A DNA stretch of 64,000 nucleotides from Delphinus delphis (lineage: Eukaryota > Chordata > Mammalia > Artiodactyla > Delphinidae), in NCBI RefSeq assembly GCF_949987515.2, contig NC_082692.2:92947488-93011487 (forward strand), written 5' to 3'. Positions within the stretch are counted from its first letter, which is position 1. Each line of letters starts with the position of its first letter. A program made the translations under genes and the position numbers. Positions 24,301-32,150 of this stretch are shown here, piece by piece. The notes under the pieces were generated by a model. That model was not told the DNA's origin. It ran no database searches and saw only the letters and a list, made by a program, of their open reading frames with translations.

Positions 24301-24356
24301 CTTTAGATATCACACTTCAGTGGCTTATTCAACATTCAAAATCTAGAAGAAGCTGA
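9253..24356 (+). CDS. ARL8B: ARL8B, ADP-ribosylation factor-like GTPase 8B (coding exons 2-7; 5' end outside window)
   Basis: Lysosomal Arf-like small GTPase. In this family the GTP form recruits SKIP/PLEKHM2-kinesin-1, PLEKHM1 and HOPS to lysosomes, driving outward lysosome movement and fusion. Six exons join in frame: 9253-9333, 10681-10754, 11402-11495, 21596-21663, 22246-22316 and 24307-24356. They give 438 nt, or 145 residues plus stop. The mammalian protein has 186 residues, so exon 1 (41 residues: N-terminal amphipathic helix and P-loop) lies left of the window. Visible G-protein motifs are the switch I Thr52 in PTVGFN, the switch II DIGGQ at 71-75 (Gln75 is the known GTP-locking site), NKRD at 130-133 and SCK at 163-165. 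The C terminus ends SKSRRS and lacks a CaaX box, as expected. All introns are GT-AG. No frameshift or internal stop is seen, so the visible part looks functional. The near-identical paralogue ARL8A is less likely because EDEM1 follows immediately, the ARL8B neighbourhood. Confidence 0.96.
9334..10680. other. ARL8B: ARL8B intron 2
   Basis: 1.35 kb, GT-AG, AT-rich. I see no gene and no clear young repeat. A short frame at 9442-9672 has no recognisable similarity. Confidence 0.6.
10681..10754 (+). CDS. ARL8B: ARL8B coding exon 3 (residues 69-92 plus two bases of Val93)
   Basis: 74 nt. It starts with the switch II motif IWDIGGQ (71-75) and ends two bases into Val93, followed by donor GTAAGC. An exceptionally C-rich tract begins about 14 bases downstream of the donor. 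Confidence 0.95.
10769..10823 (+). repeat. C-rich tract with duplicated unit, just after ARL8B exon 3
   Basis: Six runs of four or more C in about 55 bp. Two near-identical units share 'ccccccgccccgtctc'. It begins about 14 bases past the exon 3 donor and ends with CTTGCAG, an acceptor-like string. Confidence 0.85.
11059..11250 (-). mobile_element. LINE-1 3'-end fragment
   Basis: 'attttattgaagtatagttg', 'ccattataggttattacaag' and 'gtgctatacagtatatcctt' match the wording of a cetartiodactyl L1 3' end in antisense. It lies in ARL8B intron 3, ending about 150 bp before exon 4. Confidence 0.75.
11402..11495 (+). CDS. ARL8B: ARL8B coding exon 4 (end of Val93 to residue 124)
   Basis: 94 nt, acceptor TCTGTAAAG and donor GTGAGT. 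It encodes [11 protein letters not shown] and the following helix. The last codon, CCA, completes Pro124. Confidence 0.95.
11620..12140. repeat. Old interspersed repeat-like sequence, family uncertain
   Basis: Wording such as 'tggagcttatggtttagtag', 'ctgtgatcagtgctacaagg' and 'gattccctgaggaagtgctg' is typical of an ancient mammalian repeat (MIR/L2 age). I cannot name the family with confidence. Confidence 0.4.
12560..16230 (-). pseudogene. LINE-1 ORF2 (endonuclease-reverse transcriptase), broken by frameshifts and stops
   Basis: Pieces in order on the minus strand: the APE-type endonuclease end at 15544-16197 ([12 protein letters not shown] with the GDFN motif, [11 protein letters not shown] with SDH); the fingers at 14865-15308; the reverse transcriptase core at 14419-14982 ([21 protein letters not shown]) and 14048-14350 ([16 protein letters not shown] with the FADD catalytic pair); the downstream region at 13225-14007; and the C-terminal Cys/His region at 12575-13201 ([14 protein letters not shown]). 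At least six frame changes separate these pieces. Confidence 0.9.
16280..17308 (-). pseudogene. LINE-1 ORF1 (RNA-binding coiled-coil protein), broken
   Basis: The ORF1p-type protein is a trimeric RNA chaperone in active L1. Visible parts are a heptad-like coiled coil ([16 protein letters not shown]), then the RRM region ([14 protein letters not shown]) and an Arg-poor C-terminal part ([19 protein letters not shown]). The largest surviving frame spans 16632-17105. A likely start ATG at 17306-17308 runs into TAG at codon 11, and the rest is split across frames. Confidence 0.8.
17815..18060 (-). repeat. A-rich/GAAA simple-repeat stretch within the LINE-1 5' region
   Basis: On the + strand: GAAAGAAAGAAAGAAAGA, several AAATAA units, then CACACACA and ATATATATATA. 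It sits between two parts of the L1 5' UTR, so I treat it as part of the element, although an internal insertion is possible. Confidence 0.6.
19249..19458 (-). repeat. CHR-type SINE, short form, at the LINE-1 5' terminus
   Basis: Antisense short CHR SINE: a T/GTT-rich tail, then 'gcggtacgcgggcctctcgc', ending 'gcgccaccagggaagccc'. 15-bp duplications with one mismatch: CTCCCTGGGTGTTTT (19234-19248) and CTCCCTGGATGTTTT (19459-19473). The first five bases of the duplication are the terminal bases of the L1. Confidence 0.93.
19796..19985 (-). repeat. MIR SINE
   Basis: 'tctcagttaatcctcacaag', then 'actcaagatcacacggtcat' and 'cacagctaggttttgactcc' are MIR wording in antisense. ARL8B intron 4. Confidence 0.75.
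19990..21595. other. ARL8B: Right part of ARL8B intron 4
   Basis: 1.6 kb up to exon 5. Mixed GC content, no recognisable gene and no clear young repeat. The 20.1-20.8 kb stretch has old-repeat texture without a family I can name. Confidence 0.5.
21596..21663 (+). CDS. ARL8B: ARL8B coding exon 5 (residues 125-146 plus two bases of Met147)
   Basis: 68 nt. It encodes [14 protein letters not shown], including the guanine-specificity motif NKRD (130-133). The donor is GTATGT. The preceding intron is 10.1 kb, most of it the antisense LINE-1 at 12180-19238. Confidence 0.95.
21830..22112 (-). repeat. CHR-type SINE, long form, in ARL8B intron 5
   Basis: Antisense: 'ttggctgcattggttctttg', repeated 'cagtagttgtggcac' units, 'ttagttgctccgtggcatgt', ending 'ccacctgggaagtcc'. 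Flanked by CCGTAAA-type duplications near 21818 and 22113. It takes up about half of the 582-bp intron 5. Confidence 0.9.
22246..22316 (+). CDS. ARL8B: ARL8B coding exon 6 (end of Met147 to residue 170, first base of Asp171)
   Basis: 71 nt, acceptor TTTTTATAG and donor GTAAGA. It carries the G5-type SCK motif at 163-165, in a cysteine-rich strand ([10 protein letters not shown]). Confidence 0.95.
23251..23461 (+). repeat. Tandem duplication, period 112 bp
   Basis: Copy 1 starts CTCGGTTGCCATTGTTG at 23251 and copy 2 starts CTCGGTTGC at 23363. The two agree base for base over about 99 bp, to CTTCCTGTTGACTTG. The extra 13 bases at the junction (GTTGAATTTACTC) repeat an internal string of the unit. 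Confidence 0.95.
23450..24035 (+). repeat. L2 LINE fragment interrupted by MER20
   Basis: 'aataaaatccaaacttctga' then 'ggcacacaaggttatctggc', and after the MER20 'ttttacctggaattctgtgg', 'agctcctcgagggcagagag' and 'cttttgaatgaataa' follow L2 3'-end wording. Frames in this stretch are not genes. Confidence 0.7.
23528..23730 (+). mobile_element. MER20 (hAT-Charlie DNA transposon remnant)
   Basis: Begins 'tggttctcaactgag' and includes 'caaagaattatccagcccca' and 'tgagaacccctg', matching the MER20 layout and length (about 200 bp) with terminal inverted CAGTGGTTCTC-type ends. It is inserted within an L2. Confidence 0.8.
24307..24356 (+). CDS. ARL8B: ARL8B coding exon 7 and stop (residues 171-186)
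   Basis: 50 nt of coding sequence after the pyrimidine-rich acceptor CCATCTTTAG. It encodes the terminal helix [15 protein letters not shown] and ends TGA at 24354-24356. Confidence 0.95.
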
Positions 24357-26375
24357 AGCATCTCCTGAAGTCTTCCAGTCCTTCCTGGCTACAATCCCAG
24401 AATTATTGTCCGTTCCTCTGAAGTACTTCCCAGAATATGGTCCTTCCTAAACCCAAGAAATTGCCTTTTTCAGAGTTTATTTCTCATGTGCACTGCTGAA
24501 GATGTGTATCCTTAACCCTTCATAAAGAATCAGCTAGAGTTGTCATGATAAAGTCAGCACACAAAAAGGCTTCTTATACATACTTGTCTTAAACAGTGTG
24601 TAGAGCTTTTTTAAAAAAAAACCCACACTTTTGACCATCTTAAATCAAGAAAAATTGCATATTTCTGTTCTGGTCTTTCTGGGCCAGGTTTTTATATTGG
24701 TTTTCAGTAAATGTCTGTCTATGATATTTCATTATAGAGTCCAGTAGCTTAATACTGATACTGACTTGATACAGCATGAAGTTTCTAGTGCCACACACAG
24801 TATTTAGAAAACCTTTAGCCTGACTCATGTGGGATAGAAACAAAATGTTTACATATCTCACAAATGCATGTGAAATGTATAATTACACCTTAGGAATTTA
24901 AAAAACGGTCTGCAAAGAGTGAATAGAGGCACCAGATCAATGTTGTTGTTCCTTCTTTACACTGGCAAGATCTTGGGCGATGAATTTTAAACACATTCTG
25001 CTTTCTGAGAGTTCTTCTCCAGATAGCAGTCGGGGGTACGGGAGGAACTGAGGCATGCTGTTTTGTATCTGTCCAGATCATTACTTCTATATTTTTTCTT
25101 TTCTTTTTCCTGGTTCAACACACTTTTTTAAGGGGTTGGGAATTGAAGATTTTCTCAAAAGCTTTCATGAATTTAGAGCATTCTAGCCAATATAATAAAC
25201 GTGTTAAGAATGTCAGACTGTTGAAACACCTGTCTGTTCTTTCTCTCTCCAGTCACTAAAGCAGTGCTGCTGCATGACACTCTAACTCTTGACTTTTTAT
25301 ATTCCGTCATAAAGTTGACTTTCAGCACAATAGATACTTAGAAACAAATAAAAATTCTTATTTTTCTCTCTTATCGATGTAAGGTTTGGCACTCTTTTGT
25401 CTGGTGCCATTAGACATCTTGTTTATTGTGACAACTCTAGACCTGCCTGCTTTATCTGATGTAATCATGCACAACGGCTGCAGGCTGTTGAATAATCACA
25501 CAGAGGTGAGGAAGTGATGCTGTCTGTTGTTTGCTTCTATGATACAGAGATGTATGAAAACTTACCTGAACGTGTTTTGTAGTTTAGTGATCATCATGCA
25601 CATAAAGGGACATATTAAAACTGGAGCACTTGTAAATTGTTACGTAGCCCACTGTAGTAGATAAAACTCTGTGGTACACTTGCGTATGTGTTGCCTCACA
25701 CTATGTGTGATTTTGTTTCTTTTGTTAAGCAGCACTCATGTAGACAGTGCATTTCCAGACATGTTGAGCACTCGAAGTGCAGTCAACAGTAAGTTCTTTT
25801 AATGATATCAGTTTTAATTTATAGACTGCCATGGCCTTAATGATATTCTGTACAAAATACTGCACCGTGTTGCACAGACACTATTTGCTTTTCTCCATTC
25901 ACATTTTTATGAGTAGAATCTTGGCTTTTAAAATTCTGTTCTTATTCTTTGAAGCATGTTGCATACTTCCCTGATGGGATGGATGGTTCTGTAAATGAAG
26001 GGATATTTAAACTTGCTACTGTACTTCAACACCATTAATGGTCACTGTGAACCATTACAAAGAATGTGGCAATTTGCTTGTGCCTAAAAGGAGGAATCAG
26101 AACAAGAATGTGTGACTCTGTGGGGACCGCATAGGTTCATTAATTGACCTACAGCTAAACCGTAATGTGTTTGTGTGTCTGTTCATTGCTTCCAGGGTTT
26201 CAAGACATCCAGATACTACTACCAACATTTTCCTGTGCATTAACCTCTGCATGTGGAACCTAACAGTTACTGAACTTTGTAAATATGTGAATTTTTTTAT
26301 TTAGGTGGATGCGTTTTTTGTCTGTTTTACTGCTCTTCTCAGCTTTATTCAATAAACTTGCATTTTGAGGGTTGT
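24357..26375 (+). other. ARL8B: ARL8B 3' UTR (end estimated)
   Basis: About 2.0 kb of AT-rich, repeat-free sequence follows the stop codon. AATAAA hexamers occur at 25194-25199, 25347-25352 and 26351-26356. The last, in TATTCAATAAACTTGC and followed by GT-rich sequence, is the best distal poly(A) signal and places the cleavage site near 26370-26380. The repeat-free state of this stretch, against dense SINEs on either side, supports it being transcribed and under constraint. Confidence 0.75.
26351..26356 (+). promoter_or_regulatory. ARL8B: Probable distal poly(A) signal of ARL8B
   Basis: Canonical AATAAA about 2 kb after the stop codon. TTGAGGGTTGTATTG, a GU-rich downstream element, lies 10-30 bases beyond it. 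The upstream hexamers at 25194 and 25347 could give shorter isoforms. Confidence 0.65.
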
Positions 26376-26379
26376 ATTG

Positions 26380-27247
26380 ACGGTTTTAACTTAAAATGTC
26401 CATCATGCTGGAAGGTGCTGACTTTTTTGGAAGGGGGTGGAAAGAAGGTTACCATGAGCAGGGTCTGTAGACCATGTGCTAGAAAGAAATCAGCTCAGCT
26501 CTTAAAGAATTGGGTCTGTGAGCTAGTTAAAATAGAAACAAACTTTGAAATATCCACAGAATTGACCTTGCGATGGGGCGGGGGGTGGGGTGGAGGAAAT
26601 GCTACTACTTGTAAACTGTCATAATACACCAAATTTAGGACTTTTTAAAAATAAGTATTGAGTTAGTTAAGCATTTTGTAATCTGGTTTTAAAAATCATA
26701 ACAAAACTATTAATAAACTGAAATTACAAGATATGTCTACTTGCTGAATTCAGTTCCAGAATGAAAAGATTTAAAGTATCAAACCTGGTAGTTTTTCCCA
26801 AAGAGGCACACTTTTAAAGTAAAACATTTGACCTGTTTTGTATAGTATGTTATCTTTTGCACTATAGAAGTGAACGTTTATCCCATCAAAGCTCTTGGGG
26901 AAACGATTTTATGTATTTTTACTCAGAGAAGTTCAACTCGGCTCTTCCTCCGTGTGCACGCCGTCCTTCTGTGCAGCCAAATTGTGTTGTCAGTTGGATG
27001 TGTGATCTTGCACTTCTAGGACAGAAGTACTTGGGTATCAGGTTTAAATTCTTTTATTGAATCAGTGGAGCCATTTAGTCAAGCTATCAGTTTGCTTGTT
27101 TTCTCAACAGCTTCCTATAAAGCGATTTTTGAAAGAGGAGTGTGTTGAGGGCATGGCTGGGGAGAGGATATACGTTTAGCTTGCTTCACCCTGCTTCTGA
27201 GTCTATGTTTGCTTTCAAAAATTGAGACTTCTAAAATTAGTTCCTTT
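26380..27247. other. Intergenic, proximal to ARL8B 3' end
   Basis: AT-rich, no SINE and no recognisable gene; a G-rich run near 26575-26595. Some of this could be an extended ARL8B 3' UTR. Confidence 0.4.
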
Positions 27248-27776
27248 GGGGACTTCCCTGGTGGTCCAGTGATTAAGACTTCGCCTTCCAATGCAGGGGG
27301 TGAGGTTCGATCCCTGGTCGGGGAGCTAAGGTCCCATATGCCTCGCTGCCAAAAAACCAAAACATAAAACAGAAGCAATGTTGTAACAAATTCAATAAAG
27401 ACTTTAAAAATGGTCCACATCAGGGCTTCCCTGGTAGCGCAGTGGTTAAGAATCCGCCTGCCAATGCAGGGGACACGGGTTCGAGCCCTGGTCCGGGAAT
27501 CTCACGTGTCGCGGAGCAACTAAGCCCGTGCACCACAACCACTGAGCCTGCGCTCTGGAGCCCGCGAGCCACAACTACTGAAGCCCACGTGCCACAACTG
27601 CCGAGGCCCGCGCACCTAGAGCCCGTGCTCCGCAATGGAGAGGCCACTGTAATGAGAAGCCCGCACACCACAATGAAGAGTAGCCCCCGCTCGCCGCAAC
27701 TAGAGAAAGCCTGCGCGCAGCAATGAAGACCCAACGCAGCCATAAATTAAAAAGTTCCACGTCAAAAAAAAAAAAT
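27248..27776 (+). repeat. Diverged CHR-like SINE with a second SINE in its tail
   Basis: The first SINE runs 27248-27422 ('gacttccctggtggtccagt', 'gaggttcgatccctggtcgg', long A/T tail) and its A-run resumes at 27765-27776. The intervening 27423-27755 is a separate SINE. Confidence 0.85.
27423..27755 (+). repeat. CHR-type SINE, long form, inserted in another SINE's tail
   Basis: 'gggcttccctggtagcgcag', B-box-like 'cacgggttcgagccctgg', long-form tail 'caactagagaaagcctgc' and 'ccaacgcagccataaat'. Duplications TCCACATCA (27414-27422) and TCCACGTCA (27756-27764). Confidence 0.92.
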
Positions 27777-29464
27777 CTTAATAAAGTAAAATTAGTCCCT
27801 TCGATTCTGTCAAGTAAATTGGGTGTATTGGACTGTGTCTGCTTTTGTGTTTATTGTTTTTGACTGAGGAAGTAATTGCCTTGTGTATTCTATTCATGCA
27901 GTTACCCTGAAATCTTGTTGCTTTGGTAATTCCAACCTCTTCAGGGGCTGGCGGATTGAGAACTGGAGCGGCTAATTTACTGTAGCCAGAACCATATCTG
28001 TAATATCCAATTGGCTGAATTCTGTTCTCTAAAAATGTGCCATTGGGGGAACCACCATGTTCAGTACGTGAAATATTTTCATTTTGTTAGCAACTTTAAA
28101 GGTTGTACCCTCAGCAGGATGTGTATCAGTGAAGATACTTGAATAGGAAGACATTTAAAGCAAACACTAGGCTTGCCCGTCTTCCCTTCAGTTTGCAGTT
28201 CTACAAATGTACAACCCACGGCAGGTGCTTCCTGTTGATTAGTAAATATCCTCCACACAATTTCTGTTTAAAAATTCAGCTATTAATAAAAGTGGGTACT
28301 TTTGTAATTGCCGCCTCTTGAATGTTCTTAGGGAAACAGAAGCAAGTCATTGACATGCTAGACAGACTCAGTGGAAAGTTCCTTAATCTGAGCAACAGCA
28401 GTAGTCATTCATTCTTCCATCTCATTAACAAGCGCTCTCTGTGTGAGGTAATTCTATTTTAAAATCCCAAGGTAGCTGGTGATTTAGGTAATGCACATTT
28501 CCTGGCAGGAATCAGGAGGGGGAGGGGACCTTAGCCTCATTTTACTGGGGCTTGCAGGTCTTGCATTCATAAAAGGGTTGTGGTGGGGAAAGAATTGTCA
28601 GCTTAAAATGCTCACTTGGTTCTGTCAGGAGTGCTGGATCGGCATTTAAGAGAATGAATTCTTTGCTGTTAACTGATTGTGTGACCGTGGTGAGTTGCTA
28701 AACCCCCTCTGGCTCCGTAGTTTTCCATTCTGCAAAATGAAGAGTAGAGGATTTCTAATATGATTTCTCCTACTCACAGGCTGTGGTTCTAACAGCCTAG
28801 AGATTTGGCTGGTGGTGAAACAGAAAGCAGGGAAGAGAGATGAAAAAGCCCGCTGCTCCTAGTGTCTGTCCTAGTGATTGTGTTAGTGTTGCGTGTGTTC
28901 CTTCTGCTTGAAAATAATCCTGAAACCACAGAAATGTTTACATGTTGTAACTTTTAACATAGTTAAGGACTGGAGATCACAGACATTTTACAGAATGATG
29001 TAATAACTTACATTTTGTTCGAAGGAAATGCTGTAACCACACGGGCTTATACTTTGAAAGCCATTTAAAAATTTTAAAGCATTTCTCCCAGACTGCAGAA
29101 AAACGTGTATTCTGGTATACAATGTGGAAAAATATAAACCACAGATATACTACCAATTTGGGGGCAAATGTTTATAGAGTGAGTGTTTTAACACTTTATG
29201 ACTGCTGTGTTGCTAAGTTCTGCTAAAATTTATTTAGAGCTTGGAGAAACGGGGGGCAGTTAGAAAATAGTCCTTTAAAATAGCAAGTGGGGGGAATCCC
29301 CCAACAAAATCAATGTGTTCCCTTTTGAACATGGGAAATAGAACATCAACAGATTGCTAATTATAGTACGTCTCCAACCAGCTCTTATATAATCCACAGC
29401 TTTGGCCTACCCTCAGTTTTGTACAATTTGTATCACATAATGTACAGTCTTGTTTCTACATTTT
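27777..29464. other. Intergenic, mostly unassigned, with a MIR
   Basis: No gene recognised. An MIR-like stretch lies at about 28650-28770 ('ctgattgtgtgaccgtggtg', 'ttttccattctgcaaaatga'). The rest is AT-rich and featureless to my reading. Confidence 0.5.
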
Positions 29465-29475
29465 CAGAGTCCATC

Positions 29476-29683
29476 TTTTGTTTGTTTGTTTTCAGTACGC
29501 GGGCCTCTCACTGTTGTGGCCTCTCCCGTTGCGGAGCACAGGCTCCGGACACGCAGGCTCAGCGGCCATGGCTCACGGGCCTAGCCACTCCATGGCATGT
29601 GGGATCTTGTCGGACCGGGTCACGAACCCGCGTCCCCTGCATTGGCAGGCGGATTCCCAAGCACTGCGCCACCAGGGAAGCCC
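29476..29683 (-). repeat. CHR-type SINE, short form
   Basis: Antisense, with a TTTG-repeat tail, 'agtacgcgggcctctcactg' and an end reading 'gcgccaccagggaagcccc'. Exact 11-bp duplications CAGAGTCCATC at 29465-29475 and 29684-29694. Confidence 0.95.
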
Positions 29684-29973
29684 CAGAGTCCATCATTTTT
29701 ATCTACTGTTACCCAATACATGAATTAGATGACTCCTTTTTCTATTTGTATCATCCCCTAAGGAAAAAGAAATTGTCATACCATGAGCCAATTTATGAAA
29801 TTGCTAGCTCTCCTCTCCCTTCAAAGAAGGGTTAGGAACTTATTCCTACTCTTTCTGGACGCGTCAGTAACTTAAGGGCTGGGGCATGGCACGTGAATGG
29901 TGATGAAAATCAGTTCTCGATAGAAAGTTGCAGTGTTTGATTTAGTGGTATAGTAGTTGGAACACGTGGGCAA

Positions 29974-30309
29974 GGGACTTCCCTGGTGGTGCAGTGGTTA
30001 TGAATCTGCCTGCCAATGCAGGGAACATGGGTTTGATCCCTGGTCCTGGAAGATCCCATATGCCGCGGAGCAACTAAGCCCATGTGCCACAACTACTGAG
30101 CCTGTGCTCCAGAGCCTGCGAGCCACAACTACTGAAGCCAGTGCACCTAGGGCCTGTGCTCTGCGACAAAGAGAAGCCACCGCAATGAGAAGGCCGTGCA
30201 TCGCAATGAAGAGTAGCCCCCGCTTGCCGAACTAGAGAAAGGCCGCGCACAACAACGAAGACCCGGCACATCCAAAACTAAATAAATAACTTTATTTAAA
30301 AAAATAAAA
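29974..30309 (+). repeat. CHR-type SINE, long form
   Basis: 'gggacttccctggtggtgca' head, 'catgggtttgatccctggtc' and a tail rich in AAATAAATAA. Flanked by GTGGGCAAG (near 29966) and GTGGGCCAG (near 30312). Confidence 0.93.
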
Positions 30310-30796
30310 GTGTGGGCCAGAAAGCTCATCATTTTTTCTCCAAGTTCCATTTGTTTTTTGAATAAGTTGATTTTTCATATGTATGTTACATGTTTCAAAA
30401 ATTGAAAATACATAAAAAGACGTAGGAACTCTTGATCCCACCCATGACTGAGTAACCACTCTTCCACTACCACCTGGTCTTATAGGTCACCCTTATATCA
30501 ATTTCTTATTTATCTTTCTAGTGTTTTATACAAAATACAGGAAACAAATAGAAATATATACTTTTTAAAAAGTCTCTTGTATAGGAGGTATTTGAACATA
30601 ACTTTTTTCCATTTGCTATGTACGAGTGATATTTCCACAGCCCTATGTAGAGAATTCCTCATTTTCTTTGACAGTAGTATGGTTCCCATTTCACTGTGTG
30701 TGGTTTTCACTGTGTCGGGTTTCCGTAATTTATTTAACTGGTCCTTATTGATAGACATTTGGGTTGTTTATATAACCTTTTGCTTTTTTCTTCCTT

Positions 30797-31117
30797 TTAA
30801 ATTTATTTATTTATTTATGGCTGCGTTGGGTCTTCGTTGCTGCGCGCAGGCTTTCTCTAGTTGGGGCGAGCGGGGGCTACTCTTCATTGTGGTGCGCGGC
30901 CTTCTCATGGCGGTGGCTTATCTTGTTGCGGAGCACGGGCTCTAGGCGCGCGGGCTTTAGCAGTTGTGGCTCGCGGGCTCTAGAGCGCAGGCTCAGTAGT
31001 TGTGGCGCACGGGCTTAGTTGCTCCGCGGCATGTGGGATCTCTCCAGACCAGGGCTCGAACCCATGTCCCCTGCATTGGCAGGCGGATTCCCAACCACTG
31101 TGCCACTAGGGAAGCCC
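30797..31117 (-). repeat. CHR-type SINE, long form
   Basis: Antisense, with a TTTA-repeat tail, 'ggctgcgttgggtcttcgtt', 'ctctagttggggcgagcggg' and an end reading 'gtgccactagggaagccc'. TATAACCTTTT near 30770 and CATAACTTTTT near 31119 are likely duplications. Confidence 0.93.
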
Positions 31118-31223
31118 ACATAACTTTTTAGAGTAGAAAAATCCCTCCTTTTTATAGACTAGTCCTGATATTTAATATAGGAAGCTCTGGGACTACCCTT
31201 TAGGGTCATCAAAGGGCCAGAGC

Positions 31224-31432
31224 GGGCTTACCTGGTGGCGCAGTGGTTGAAAGTCTGCCTGCCGATGCAGGGGACACGGGTTCGTGCCCCCTCCGGGAAG
31301 ATCCCGCGTGCCGTGGAGCGGCTGGGCCCATGAGCCATGGCCGCTGAGCCTGCGCGTCCGGAGCCTGTGCTCCGCGACGGGAGAGGCCACAGCGGTGAGA
31401 GGCCCACGTACCTACCAAAAAAAAAAAAAAAG
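31224..31432 (+). repeat. CHR-type SINE, short form, with perfect target duplications
   Basis: 'gggcttacctggtggcgcag' head, 'gacacgggttcgtgcccc' and an A15 tail. Exact 13-bp duplications AAAGGGCCAGAGC at 31211-31223 and 31433-31445 suggest a relatively young insertion. Confidence 0.96.
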
Positions 31433-31944
31433 AAAGGGCCAGAGCTTTTTTTCAGGGTTTGCAGTTTTAGGAAACTAGTGCGTTGATTCACCCCCTCAGC
31501 CTCACAAAACTGATCCCCAGAACTGTAATGTCTATTGATTTACAGTGGAGGATATCTTTAAAGGCACAGAAATAGAAGTAAGCAGTCATCTCCTTCAACT
31601 ATCAAAGTAAGAGGGTGATTGAATGAGGATGACCTTTTGGGACGTAACCCAAATCACACAGATTTAGGACCTTGATGTGTGGAAGCTGGAACAGGTTAAG
31701 TTAAATAGAACTGGAATTAGACGAGGATTCAAAGCTTTTTCAACTGTTCTTAGACTGTGGTAACTTTTAGCCCTTGTCCTACTTTATGCTCGGTTGAGTT
31801 AGACACATTTTTCTCCTAAAATAGTGCTTTGAAAATTGTAGGGGCTTAGTTATTTAATTCATCCAACAGACCTCAGCCTTATATGTTCCAGGTACTTTTA
31901 CTAGTTGCTGGTCTTAACACAGAGTAGATGAGTAGTAATAATAG

Positions 31945-32150
31945 GCCTCACCATGTATGTGGCACTGTTGTAGGTATACTATATACAATAAAGAATGTAA
32001 CTCTCACAACCGTATGTGGTAAGTACTGTTTTTATCACCCTCATTTTACAGATGAGAAAACAGGTCCTGAAAAGTAACTTCCCAAGGTTACTCAGAGGGC
32101 AGCGCTAAGATATGAACACCTGGCAGCTGGACTTCTGAGTCTGGGTTCGT
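31945..32150 (-). repeat. MIR SINE
   Basis: 'taagtactgtttttatcacc', 'tcattttacagatgagaaaa' and 'aggttactcagagggcagcg' are antisense MIR wording. Intergenic. Confidence 0.8.

Larger units (their letters stand above)
22317..24306. other. ARL8B: ARL8B intron 6
   Basis: 2.0 kb, GT-AG. It holds an unassigned old repeat start near 22752, a 112-bp tandem duplication at 23251-23461, and an L2 carrying a MER20 (23450-24035). No coding potential recognised. Confidence 0.7.

Noticed and set aside
29419..29835. 138-codon frame across a SINE
   Set aside because: Mostly translated CHR SINE, as are similar frames at 19242, 27420, 31209, 45247, 47505 and 61632.
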